Source: MVYY01 sp035369865 (lineage in GTDB: Bacteria > Bacteroidota > Bacteroidia > Bacteroidales > Paludibacteraceae). From it: a stretch of 34,123 bases of DNA. The DNA is taken from positions 1 to 34,123 of the forward strand of contig DAOOVG010000012.1 in the NCBI GenBank assembly GCA_035369865.1, given 5' to 3'. The notes under the pieces were generated by a model. That model had not been told where the DNA came from and did no database searches. It was given only the letters and a program-made list of their open reading frames with translations. The translations under genes were made by a program, and so were the position numbers. Positions 17,531 to 24,953 of this stretch are shown here, piece by piece. Each line of letters begins with the position of its first letter. Positions within the stretch are counted from its first letter, which is position 1.

Positions 17531-18823
17531 TTAATTTTGTGTTCTTTTTTGCAGTTGTTTTTGAATTTTCTTAATAGCTGTTTCAATAGGTTGTTCTGGT
17601 TCAATTACATTATATTCGCCCCAAAAAGCAGGATCTGAAAAACCTAAAGCTTCATCGGTAAGAATCACGGTGTGCTTAATTTTATCTTTAATTTTTTTCT
17701 CTTCTGTAAAGGGTTCCCAATCAGTAATAGCCATTTCTATAATGGAATAATAATTTGAATTAAATAGTCTTTTTTTCCAATCAATTTTAAAATTCAATTC
17801 AATCCGGCTATAATTATAATACCATTTTTCTCCTCTTTTAATATAATCAATTCGATACGAAGCTTTGGTAGCAAAGACTCTGGCATTGAAAGGTTTTTTT
17901 CTAATAAACAAAGAAGCTGCTCGTTCTTTATCGTCAAGATTTAAATTAAAAATTGCACTTTGTAAAGCTAAAGTTTCGGCATCAATATATAATTTCCCAT
18001 AATAAAGAGGCTCTTTTATGTAAGGTTGTTGTTTGAAATCAACGATATAAATCATTTGATGATCAATATACGTAACATGATCAAAAGTAAATTCATAATT
18101 GGTCATCATATCATCCATAAAAAGATATTCCGGATACTTCATTACATCCAGATACAAAGAATTATAAGGTCCTCCCATTAATTTAAAAACAAGAGTGTCT
18201 AATTTTTTGTAATCTGTACTTTTTCTACTTTTGTAAAATTGTGCCTCATCAGACAGATAGGAAGTATAAGGTTGTTTTAAAATATCCACAATAGCTTCAG
18301 CCAACGAAACATAACTACGGTTTTTTTTGATAGATTCACGGTAAAAAGCTGTCATGAAAATTTTCTGATTCGGATAGTTTACATTGCGTTTTTCAAAAAC
18401 TGATTTAATTAATTCATTCGCATCTCTTGAAATAATATTAATTTCAGGCAATTCTATTACCAACGGTTCCAAAGCAATACGTATATTTTCTGTATTCAAT
18501 TGGTAAAAAGGGATTTCAGCATTTTTATAGCCAATATAACTAATGATTAATTTTTTGTCTTTAAATTCTTCTGGAATTTTTATCAAAAATTCTCCTTCTG
18601 CATTTGAAACGGTGGAAATATTAGTTCCTTCCACACTGAGATGGGCAAAGGCCAAACCATCTCGATTACTACGGTCTACGATTTTCCCTTTATATTCAAG
18701 GTAATTCTGAGCTTGTTGTTGATAGTTTTGTTTTTTCTCTAATGCCCATCCAGGACAAAAGATACCAACTAAAAAAATGAAAACTAACAAGCCCTGAAGG
18801 AAAGGAATGTTAGAAGTTTTCAT
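17531..18823 (-). CDS. Secreted protein with carboxypeptidase-regulatory-like domain
   Basis: A 430-residue exported protein. Residues 1-27 form a signal peptide ending PGWA. Residues about 44-125 are a carboxypeptidase regulatory-like (CarboxypepD_reg-like) beta-sandwich, with GKIVDRSNRDGLAFAHLSVE, then GEFLIKIPEEF and ISYIGYKNAEI. This is the domain found at the N-terminus of SusC/TonB-dependent proteins. The remaining 300 residues are a beta-rich region with many aromatic residues that I do not recognise beyond Bacteroidota surface proteins. No TonB-dependent barrel follows, so it is not a SusC. Role unknown; likely periplasmic or surface. It is transcribed toward the trp leader, whose candidate promoter lies just beyond its stop codon. 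Confidence 0.75.
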   Translation of the reverse strand: MKTSNIPFLQGLLVFIFLVGIFCPGWALEKKQNYQQQAQNYLEYKGKIVDRSNRDGLAFAHLSVEGTNISTVSNAEGEFLIKIPEEFKDKKLIISYIGYKNAEIPFYQLNTENIRIALEPLVIELPEINIISRDANELIKSVFEKRNVNYPNQKIFMTAFYRESIKKNRSYVSLAEAIVDILKQPYTSYLSDEAQFYKSRKSTDYKKLDTLVFKLMGGPYNSLYLDVMKYPEYLFMDDMMTNYEFTFDHVTYIDHQMIYIVDFKQQPYIKEPLYYGKLYIDAETLALQSAIFNLNLDDKERAASLFIRKKPFNARVFATKASYRIDYIKRGEKWYYNYSRIELNFKIDWKKRLFNSNYYSIIEMAITDWEPFTEEKKIKDKIKHTVILTDEALGFSDPAFWGEYNVIEPEQPIETAIKKIQKQLQKRTQN

Positions 18824-19027
18824 AGGGGTTATGATTAGAAAAATTTTATAAAAAATGAGTATAAATAAAACGAAAAATTCAACTTTTTAAGAAAATTCTT
18901 TTGTTTTTAAAAATAACAAATAATTGTCATAATTAGTTGGTTTTTTTTGAAAATATTTTTCGAGAAATGTACCTGATAGAAAATTGTTCTCAGAAATGGA
19001 AAAACATATAAGAAAAAGTTAAAATTT

Positions 19028-19062
19028 GCGAGTTGCGAGATATGAGGTACGAGGTTCGAGTA
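19028..19062. repeat. Imperfect 7-base tandem repeat
   Basis: Five consecutive 7-mers: gcgagtt, gcgagat, atgaggt, acgaggt, tcgagta (consensus RYGAGGT). The last three correspond to the three units present ahead of the second hairpin repeat at 20701-20721, so the block travels with the repeat. Confidence 0.6.
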
Positions 19063-19137
19063 GAGACATCTCGTGAAATGTCTATCAAGTTTGGAGTTTT
19101 TTTTGTAGGGACGTTTCATAAAACGTCTCCTGTAAAG
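19041..19137. repeat. Double-hairpin dispersed repeat, copy 1
   Basis: About 97 bases, roughly 80% identical by eye to 20700-20793 in the same orientation. It holds two related imperfect palindromes: 19060-19086 (AGACAT...ATGTCT arms) and 19105-19132 (GACGTTT CATA AAACGTC), joined by an A/T-rich linker ending in a T run. The two palindromes resemble each other (both begin GTAGRGAC), so each repeat is itself a pair. It looks like a REP-type or small non-autonomous element. Confidence 0.7.
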
Positions 19138-19290
19138 TTGTGTATTTTTTGTTTTAATTTCAATTTCGATTGAAATTTGGTATGAATAAAAATCAACAAA
19201 TGAGTAGGTATTTTGTTTTTGTTAATGTATTGAATTAGAAGTCTCCTTGAAGAAGAAAGTGAAAAACATAAAATCTCATAAGATTTTCAT

Positions 19291-19298
19291 TAATTTTG
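19291..19298 (+). promoter_or_regulatory. Candidate -7 element for mtaB
   Basis: TAATTTTG, a perfect TAnnTTTG, ending 21 bases before the ATG at 19320. The in-frame TTG at 19296 lies inside it, which argues that translation starts at the ATG. No convincing -33 element is seen. Confidence 0.5.
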
Positions 19299-19319
19299 TA
19301 CTTAATTTATTTTGATAAA

Positions 19320-20636
19320 ATGACGAGCCCTTCTTTATTACCTCCTAAAAAAGTAGCTTTTTTCACATTGGGTTGCAAGTTGAATTTTGCTGAAACTTCT
19401 CACATTGGCAAACAATTGATAGAAGCTGGTTATCTCAAAGCTCGTTCAGGAGAAGAAGCAGATATTTGTATTGTGAATACTTGTACCGTTACCGATACTG
19501 CTGATCGAAAATGTCGTCAGGCAATTCATCGGCTTCACCGTGAATACCCACATGCTATTATGATTGTTACAGGTTGTTATGCTCAACTCAAACCACAAGA
19601 AATTGCTGCCATCGAAGGAGTAAATTTGGTTTTGGGGAGCAACGAGAAATTCAATATTTTGGAATATTTACAAACCTTTGAGAATCAAAATAATTCACAA
19701 ATATTTCATTCAAAGCAGCAGGAGTTAAAAACTTTTCATCCTTCTTGTTCATACGAAGATCGCACACGTTATTTTCTTAAAATTCAAGATGGATGTGATT
19801 ATTACTGTACTTATTGCACCATCCCTTTTGCTCGCGGTAGAAGCAGAAATGGAAGTATTTCAGAAATTACAACTCTTGCTGAAAAAGCTATTTCAGAAGG
19901 AGCTAAAGAGATTGTTCTGACGGGTGTAAATGTTGGAGATTTTGGCAAATCTACAAGTGAAAGTTTTTTTAATCTATTGAAAGCTTTGGACGAGCTACCT
20001 TATGAGATCCGATTTAGAATTTCTTCTATTGAACCTGACCTACTTTCAGATGAGATAATAAAGTGGATAGCTCAAAGTTGCCATTTTATGCCACATTTTC
20101 ATATTCCGTTGCAATCGGGAAGTAATGAAATTCTTAGAATCATGAGAAGACGTTATAACTCTGAACTCTTTGCTTCGAAAATAGACACTATTAAAAAATG
20201 GATGCCTAATGCTTTTATTGGTGTGGATGTTATAGTAGGAGTACGTGGAGAGACAAAAAAATTGTTTGAAGAAACAAAAAATTTTATTTCATCGCTAAAT
20301 ATTTCACAGTTGCATGTGTTTACTTATTCAGAACGACAGAGTACAAAAATGCTGGAAATAAAAGAAATAGTTCCCTCATCGGAACGAAAAAGGCGAAGTG
20401 AAATACTTCATCAATTGTCTGATGAAAAAATCAAAATCTTTTATGAGCAACAAATAGGCAAACCTGCACAAGTATTATGGGAAAACCGACGGAAAGGTGA
20501 AAAAATGTTGGGTTTTACTCAAAATTATGTAAAAGTGGAAAAAAATTACGATAAAAAAAGCGTAAATACTATTCAAAATATAATTTTAGGAAGTTGGAAC
20601 AGAGAACATACAGCTTTACAAGCAGTAGCATTTTAA
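19320..20636 (+). CDS. mtaB: tRNA t6A37 methylthiotransferase MtaB
   Basis: Radical-SAM enzyme that converts N6-threonylcarbamoyladenosine to its 2-methylthio form at tRNA position 37. The 438 residues have the N-terminal UPF0004 domain with cluster ligands Cys19 (FTLGCKLNFAE), Cys55 (VNTCTVT) and Cys86 (VTGCYAQ). The radical-SAM motif is Cys159, Cys163 and Cys166 in GCDYYCTYCTIPFARG. The IPLQSGS and GVDVIVG segments are conserved, and a TRAM-like tail covers about 375-438. The Lys in TLGCKLNFAE is characteristic of MtaB rather than MiaB, which has Q-M-N there. I chose the ATG over the upstream TTG at 19296 because that lies in the promoter. The gene stands alone between two copies of a hairpin repeat. 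Confidence 0.92.
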   Translation: MTSPSLLPPKKVAFFTLGCKLNFAETSHIGKQLIEAGYLKARSGEEADICIVNTCTVTDTADRKCRQAIHRLHREYPHAIMIVTGCYAQLKPQEIAAIEGVNLVLGSNEKFNILEYLQTFENQNNSQIFHSKQQELKTFHPSCSYEDRTRYFLKIQDGCDYYCTYCTIPFARGRSRNGSISEITTLAEKAISEGAKEIVLTGVNVGDFGKSTSESFFNLLKALDELPYEIRFRISSIEPDLLSDEIIKWIAQSCHFMPHFHIPLQSGSNEILRIMRRRYNSELFASKIDTIKKWMPNAFIGVDVIVGVRGETKKLFEETKNFISSLNISQLHVFTYSERQSTKMLEIKEIVPSSERKRRSEILHQLSDEKIKIFYEQQIGKPAQVLWENRRKGEKMLGFTQNYVKVEKNYDKKSVNTIQNIILGSWNREHTALQAVAF

Positions 20637-20699
20637 CATCAAGTAATTTTCAAAAATAAAAATAGTTTAAGAATAATTGATAATCAAGGGTTTTGAATT

Positions 20700-20793
20700 T
20701 ATGAGTTACGAGGTTCAAGTAGAGATATTTCATAAAATGTCTATCAAGTTCGGAGTTTTTTGTAGAGGCGTTGCATGCAACGCCAGGGTAAAG
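20700..20793. repeat. Double-hairpin dispersed repeat, copy 2
   Basis: Direct copy of 19041-19137. Its first palindrome is 20719-20745 (AGATATTTCATAAAATGTCT core). Its second, 20762-20787, contains the perfect 18-base palindrome GGCGTTGCATGCAACGCC. Compared with copy 1, the second stem changes on both arms together (GACGTTT/AAACGTC against GGCGTTGC/GCAACGCC), so pairing is kept while sequence differs. Three 7-mers of the adjoining tandem repeat are kept at 20701-20721. Confidence 0.7.
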
Positions 20794-20999
20794 AGGTACA
20801 TAGAAAAATCTCAAAAACAAGCGAAAATAGTAAAGCATTTTTATTTTGTGTAAAGTAATTGAGAGAAACGAAATCATCAAAACAACTAAAAAAACAAACA
20901 TTTTTTGAAGCAAAATAGCAAGTGAGATGGGCAAAACCACAAATACAATTACTTGATTGCATTGGAATCTTAAAAAAATGTTATAGACTAAAAAAACAA

Positions 21000-21059
21000 A
21001 TTTTCCTTTCTGAAAAGTTATAATTTATATATAAAATATACCACTTTTGAAAGGAAAAT
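21000..21059. repeat. Long inverted repeat with AT-rich loop
   Basis: Arms attttcctttctgaaaag (21000-21017) and cttttgaaaggaaaat (21044-21059) are complementary apart from a two-base gap, around a 26-base A/T-only-like loop. No T-run follows, so it is not an ordinary terminator. It could be a protein-binding or extruding site, or the relic of a small element. Confidence 0.5.
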
Positions 21060-21200
21060 CTGTTAAAATGTATTGTTGTGTGAAAGTGCTTTTGAACTAT
21101 GGAGTTAGTAATAAGTTTTTCTTAAAGTATTACCAGATATACAATAGAATTTTATAGGCGAGCATACAAACAAAAAACCTGTCCTCAGGTTCTTTTTTCT
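21060..21200 (+). ncRNA. Candidate small structured RNA (speculative)
   Basis: A noncoding stretch ending in an intrinsic terminator that belongs to no gene. Segment 21073-21082 (TTGTTGTGTG) can pair with 21163-21173 (CATACAAACAA) in ten pairs with one bulged A and one G-U. An apical stem GTAATA/TATTAC (21108-21113 with 21128-21133) lies inside, leaving large internal loops. A near-match -7 element CACTTTTG is at 21042-21049. The long closing stem with an open middle recalls 6S RNA in outline only. Found by eye; no homology is known to me. Confidence 0.3.
21172..21198 (+). terminator. Orphan intrinsic terminator, possibly bidirectional
   Basis: AACCTG (21076+100, i.e. 21176-21181), loop TCCT, CAGGTT (21186-21191), then C and six T. 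The preceding A run also gives a T-run on the other strand. The nearest upstream plus-strand gene, mtaB, ends 535 bases away, which suggests an unannotated transcript. Confidence 0.65.
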
Positions 21201-21469
21201 TTTCTTAAATAAATAAACCTTATCCCTTCCAAACCTGCTTTAAAATAGGTGTTTCCAAGCCGGAGTTTTTGCAGAATACATTCATTCAATCAGTTGTATT
21301 TAATTTGAAAAACAATTAAATTTAAAAATATAACATCTGAAAATCAATTTATTGAAAACAAATAATCTTAAAAACATTTTTTATCGGGCAGTAATAATAA
21401 AAAAATATAATCTTCGTAAAAACAATGACTTTCTGAAAGATTTTTCGAGGTTAATTTTAAATAAAAAAG

Positions 21470-21477
21470 TATCTTTG
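21470..21477 (+). promoter_or_regulatory. Candidate -7 element for aroB
   Basis: TATCTTTG, a perfect TAnnTTTG, 20 bases before the aroB ATG. The matching spacing to the ATG is similar to that of mtaB. No clear -33 TTTG is present. Confidence 0.5.
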
Positions 21478-21497
21478 TGGACAAAAAAACCTGAAAA

Positions 21498-22553
21498 ATG
21501 CTCCAAGGTTCAACTATAATTTGTAATGATTTCGTTTCAGAATTGAGTGAAGCTATCGGAAATCAAGCGTCAGAGAGTATTTTTATACTTGTAGATGAAA
21601 ATACACAACGTCTTTGTTTGCCTACTGTAATGAAAATCAATAAATTACAAAATTCACACATTGTTTCTATTCCAGCAGGTGATGAGCATAAAAACATTGA
21701 CACAGCTATTCAAATCTGGCAATATTTGAGTGAGCATGGCGCTACACGACAATCGTTGATGATCAATGTTGGTGGTGGTATGGTAACCGATATAGGTGGT
21801 TTTACTGCAGCTACTTTCAAACGAGGAATTCGATATTTGAATATTCCAACCACTTTGCTTGGTGCAGTAGACGCTGCTACAGGTGGAAAAACAGGCATCA
21901 ACTTTTTAGGATTGAAAAATGAAATTGGTGTGTTTGCTCCTGCCAAAAAAGTTTTGATTAATGTTGATTTTTTTAAAACATTAGACGATAAGAACTTTCG
22001 TTCTGGTTTTGCAGAAATGGTAAAACATGCTTTGCTGGATTCACGTAAAGAATGGAATGATATATTAACGATTGATTTAGATAATATTGATTTTGATTTT
22101 TTAAAGCAGAAAGTAGAAAAAAGTGTTCATATTAAAGAAGCTATTGTAGAAAAAGACCCGAAAGAGCAGAATTTGAGAAAAGCACTGAATTTGGGGCACA
22201 CTTTTGGTCATGCTTTCGAAAGTTTTTCTCTTCTTTCTAACAAACCTCTTTTGCATGGTTATGCTGTAATGTGGGGACTGTTGTGTGAATTATATCTTTC
22301 TGTTATCAAATTTAATTTTCCTCAAGAAGATTTGTTGAGATTAAAATATTTAATAAAAGAACATTACGGGACTTTTTCCATTTCTTGCGAAAATTATGAA
22401 AAGATTTATGAATTAATGTCGCATGATAAAAAAAATCGGTCGAAAGAAATTAATTTTACTTTACTGTCAGATATTGGGCAAGTACAACTTAATCAAACTG
22501 CCAGTAAAGAAGAAATTTTTGAGTGTTTAGATTTTTTAAATAACGGTTTATGA
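21498..22553 (+). CDS. aroB: 3-dehydroquinate synthase
   Basis: Second step of the shikimate pathway: NAD- and metal-dependent conversion of DAHP to 3-dehydroquinate. The 351 residues show the nucleotide-binding run VGGGMVTDIGGFTAATFKRG (91-110), the conserved TTLLGAVDAATGGKTGINF (118-136), and the metal-ligand segment LNLGHTFGHAFE near 231-242. A further His lies in LLHGYAVMWG. It feeds chorismate into the tryptophan operon of the same window. It is the first gene of a plus-strand run with dapB 100 bases downstream, a gap wide enough for separate control. Confidence 0.95.
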   Translation: MLQGSTIICNDFVSELSEAIGNQASESIFILVDENTQRLCLPTVMKINKLQNSHIVSIPAGDEHKNIDTAIQIWQYLSEHGATRQSLMINVGGGMVTDIGGFTAATFKRGIRYLNIPTTLLGAVDAATGGKTGINFLGLKNEIGVFAPAKKVLINVDFFKTLDDKNFRSGFAEMVKHALLDSRKEWNDILTIDLDNIDFDFLKQKVEKSVHIKEAIVEKDPKEQNLRKALNLGHTFGHAFESFSLLSNKPLLHGYAVMWGLLCELYLSVIKFNFPQEDLLRLKYLIKEHYGTFSISCENYEKIYELMSHDKKNRSKEINFTLLSDIGQVQLNQTASKEEIFECLDFLNNGL

Positions 22554-22653
22554 AGACTTATACAATAGGATTAGTAAGCACTAACTAACATTAAGAATTT
22601 GAAAATTAATGATTTAGTATTAATATAAAATATGAAAATATCAATTTTTAAAA

Positions 22654-23370
22654 ATGAAGTTAGCATTGATTGGATATGGCAAAATGGGAAAAACCATTGA
22701 AAAAATTGCCCGAGAACGAGGTCATGAAATTGTTTCTATCATTGATGTAAACAATTTGGAAGATTTTGATTCAGAAAATTTTAAGCAAGCTGATGTTGCT
22801 ATTGAATTTACTAATTTTAAATCGGCATTGAATAATTATAAGAAAGCTTTTGAACATAACATTCCAGTAGTTTCAGGCACAACTGGCATCAATGATGGAT
22901 TGCCTTTGCTGAAAAAGGAAGTTGAGAAAAATGGTTATACTTTTTTATGGTCTTCCAATTTCAGTTTGGGAGTCAACATTTTGCTTGCCGTCAATAAATA
23001 TCTGTCAAATATCATGAATCAATTTTCTGAATATGATGTTAACATTACCGAAATACATCACACCCAAAAATTAGATACACCAAGTGGTACAGCTATTACT
23101 CTGGCAGAAGGAATTATTGAAAAATTGAACCGAAAGAAAAAATGGGTAAAAGATGTTCAGAAAAATAGTGATGAAATAGCTATCCAATCTATTAGGACTG
23201 ATGATGTGCCAGGCATTCATACCGTTCGTTATGAATCGAAAATTGACACCATTGAAATAACACATAATGCAAAAAATCGAGATGGTTTTGCTGTAGGAGC
23301 AGTGTTGGCGGCAGAGTTTTTGGCAGGAAAGAAAGGTTGGTTTACTATGGCTGATTTACTGAAATTTTAG
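22654..23370 (+). CDS. dapB: 4-hydroxy-tetrahydrodipicolinate reductase
   Basis: NAD(P)H-dependent reductase of the lysine and meso-diaminopimelate pathway, needed for peptidoglycan. The 238-residue protein is the short type usual in Bacteroidota. The Rossmann loop GYGKMGKT is at 7-14, and the catalytic/substrate motif EIHHTQKLDTPSGTA (133-147) holds His135/His136 and Lys139. SGTTGI (74-79) and the FSLGVN segment are conserved. It is followed by lepB 100 bases on, a pairing I recall as conserved in Bacteroidales. Confidence 0.95.
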   Translation: MKLALIGYGKMGKTIEKIARERGHEIVSIIDVNNLEDFDSENFKQADVAIEFTNFKSALNNYKKAFEHNIPVVSGTTGINDGLPLLKKEVEKNGYTFLWSSNFSLGVNILLAVNKYLSNIMNQFSEYDVNITEIHHTQKLDTPSGTAITLAEGIIEKLNRKKKWVKDVQKNSDEIAIQSIRTDDVPGIHTVRYESKIDTIEITHNAKNRDGFAVGAVLAAEFLAGKKGWFTMADLLKF

Positions 23371-23470
23371 TTTTTCCTTTTTAATTTGAAAAATATATTT
23401 CAACATAAGATTTATTGCTGTTTTTTTAAGTAGTTTTAATTAAGAGTATTTGTAATTAATAAAATTTTTT

Positions 23471-24871
23471 ATGGTTTCTCAAAAATTTAGGACACGTTTT
23501 CATCAGCCTCCTAAACAATGGGTAAAAGCTGGTATATGGTCACTTATTTATATTTTGTTTATTGCGTGGGTAAATAATTTCTGGTGGTTGTTACTGCTAC
23601 CTTTTATTTTTGACATTTACATTACCAAATTTATTCCGTGGACCTGGTGGAAGAAAGTAAAAAATAAAAGTCTACGTTCTTTTTTAAGCTGGGTTGATGC
23701 CATCATATTTGCTTTAGTAGCTGTATATTTTATCAACTTATTTTTATTTCAAAATTATCAAATTCCCAGTTCTTCTCTCGAAAAAACATTACTGGTAGGT
23801 GATTTCCTTTTTGTAAGTAAAGTAAATTATGGACCACGAGTACCGTTTACTCCTCTATCATTTCCATTGGTACAAAACACTTTTCCAATCATTAACACAA
23901 AATCATATCTGGAAAAGCCTCAATGGGAATATAAACGTTTAAAAGGTTTGGATACTATTGCCCGAAATGATATTGTGGTATTTAATTTTCCAACTGGCGA
24001 TACCGTTGCTTTGAAACAACAAAATCCTGATTATTATCAGCTTTGTTATTATTATGGCAGAGAGGTGGTTCACAGTCGGAAAGATATTTTTGGAGAGATT
24101 GTATATCGTCCCGTCGATCGGAGAGAAAATTATGTAAAACGTTGCGTGGCAGTGGCTGGTGACTGGTTGGAAATCAGGAATAATCAAGTTTATGTTAATG
24201 GCAAAAAGGAAGAAAAATTTCCCGGTATCCAATTTAATTATCTGGTGCAAACTGATGGGCGAAGGCTTTCAGACGAATTATTAAGTAAATTGCATATAAG
24301 TAAAGATGATCGATTATTGTTAAATACTATGCAAAATCCAAGTGAAATTGTTTCATTGGGTTTAGACCCTGAGCTCCCCATTTATCATTTTCCTTTGACA
24401 GAAGATGCCTATAACAAGTTGAGAAATGTTTCAGGCGTTACAAAAATCATTATTGAACCCGAACAATATGGTGGGGAAGTTTTTCCATTTGGCGGTGGCA
24501 AGAATTGGACACGTGATAATTATGGACCAATTTATATTCCTCGAAAAGGAGCCAAACTGGTACTGAATGCATACAATTATCCTATTTATGAGCGAGTGAT
24601 TCGGGTATATGAAAAAAATAAGCTTGAAATGAAAGAGGGCAAATTTTATATCAATGATAAGCCGGTCACAACTTACCAATTCAAAATGAATTATTACTGG
24701 ATGATGGGTGACAACAGACATAATTCGGCTGATTCACGCTATTGGGGATTTGTTCCCGAAGATCACATAGTGGGTCAGCCTGTCTTTGTTTGGTTGTCAT
24801 TGGATAAAGACAAGTCGTGGTTCAATGGAAAAATTAGATGGGAGAGGTTTTTTAAAAATGCAACACGATAA
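23471..24871 (+). CDS. lepB: Signal peptidase I
   Basis: Membrane serine protease that removes signal peptides from exported proteins. The 466 residues are the long Bacteroidota form. Hydrophobic segments lie at about 20-50 (two passes) and 73-94, followed by the catalytic box IPSSSLEKTLLVGD with Ser102 as nucleophile, and the general base Lys223 in YVKRCVAVAGD. Box E, MGDNRHNSADSRYWG, starts at 412. The residue after the catalytic Ser is Leu rather than the common Met. An insertion of about 150 residues separates the Lys box and box E. Bacteroidales often have two consecutive lepB genes here; only one is present. Its end is closely followed by the WbqC-like gene. Confidence 0.95.
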   Translation: MVSQKFRTRFHQPPKQWVKAGIWSLIYILFIAWVNNFWWLLLLPFIFDIYITKFIPWTWWKKVKNKSLRSFLSWVDAIIFALVAVYFINLFLFQNYQIPSSSLEKTLLVGDFLFVSKVNYGPRVPFTPLSFPLVQNTFPIINTKSYLEKPQWEYKRLKGLDTIARNDIVVFNFPTGDTVALKQQNPDYYQLCYYYGREVVHSRKDIFGEIVYRPVDRRENYVKRCVAVAGDWLEIRNNQVYVNGKKEEKFPGIQFNYLVQTDGRRLSDELLSKLHISKDDRLLLNTMQNPSEIVSLGLDPELPIYHFPLTEDAYNKLRNVSGVTKIIIEPEQYGGEVFPFGGGKNWTRDNYGPIYIPRKGAKLVLNAYNYPIYERVIRVYEKNKLEMKEGKFYINDKPVTTYQFKMNYYWMMGDNRHNSADSRYWGFVPEDHIVGQPVFVWLSLDKDKSWFNGKIRWERFFKNATR

Positions 24872-24874
24872 AGG

Positions 24875-24882
24875 TATTTTTG
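24875..24882 (+). promoter_or_regulatory. Weak candidate -7 element upstream of the WbqC-like gene
   Basis: TATTTTTG matches TAnnTTTG just after the lepB stop. If used, transcripts would start near 24889 and favour the ATG at 24954 for the next gene. No -33 element is apparent. Confidence 0.25.
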
Positions 24883-24953
24883 ATTTTTCGTTAAAAGAAG
24901 TTCAGTATAAGAATCAAGCAAAAATCACTGCTCAATGGAAATGTAAGAATTCA

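Larger units (their letters stand above)
18824..19319. other. Noncoding gap with repeat copy 1 and the mtaB promoter
   Basis: This gap lies between the divergent starts of the secreted-protein gene and mtaB. It contains a 7-base tandem repeat, the first double-hairpin repeat and a perfect -7 element. The left part (18824-19027) is plain AT-rich sequence in which I see nothing. Confidence 0.5.
20637..21497. other. Long noncoding gap before aroB
   Basis: This 861-base gap holds the second double-hairpin repeat (20700-20793), a long inverted repeat (21000-21059), a candidate structured RNA ending in an intrinsic terminator (21060-21200), and the aroB -7 element. The stretch 20800-20999 shows nothing recognisable; apparent minus-strand frames across the repeat look like chance frames. 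Confidence 0.5.

Noticed and set aside
18907..19119. Minus-strand frame with residues similar to the frame at 20650-20940
   Set aside because: The shared residues come from the two copies of the hairpin repeat being read in the same frame; there is no start context and the rest of each frame differs.
20650..20962. Overlapping minus-strand frames in the mtaB-aroB gap
   Set aside because: They run through repeat copy 2 and AT-rich sequence, have no family pattern and no promoter, and differ from any protein I know.
21211..21280. Possible riboswitch upstream of aroB
   Set aside because: A small AAACCT/AGGTGTTT hairpin is present, but none of the conserved cores of TPP, FMN, cobalamin, SAM or lysine riboswitches can be found, and the aroB -7 element lies downstream of it.
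21216..21330. Open frame reading about 35 residues between the orphan terminator and aroB
   Set aside because: No start codon context, and the slightly higher GC is not enough evidence for a gene.
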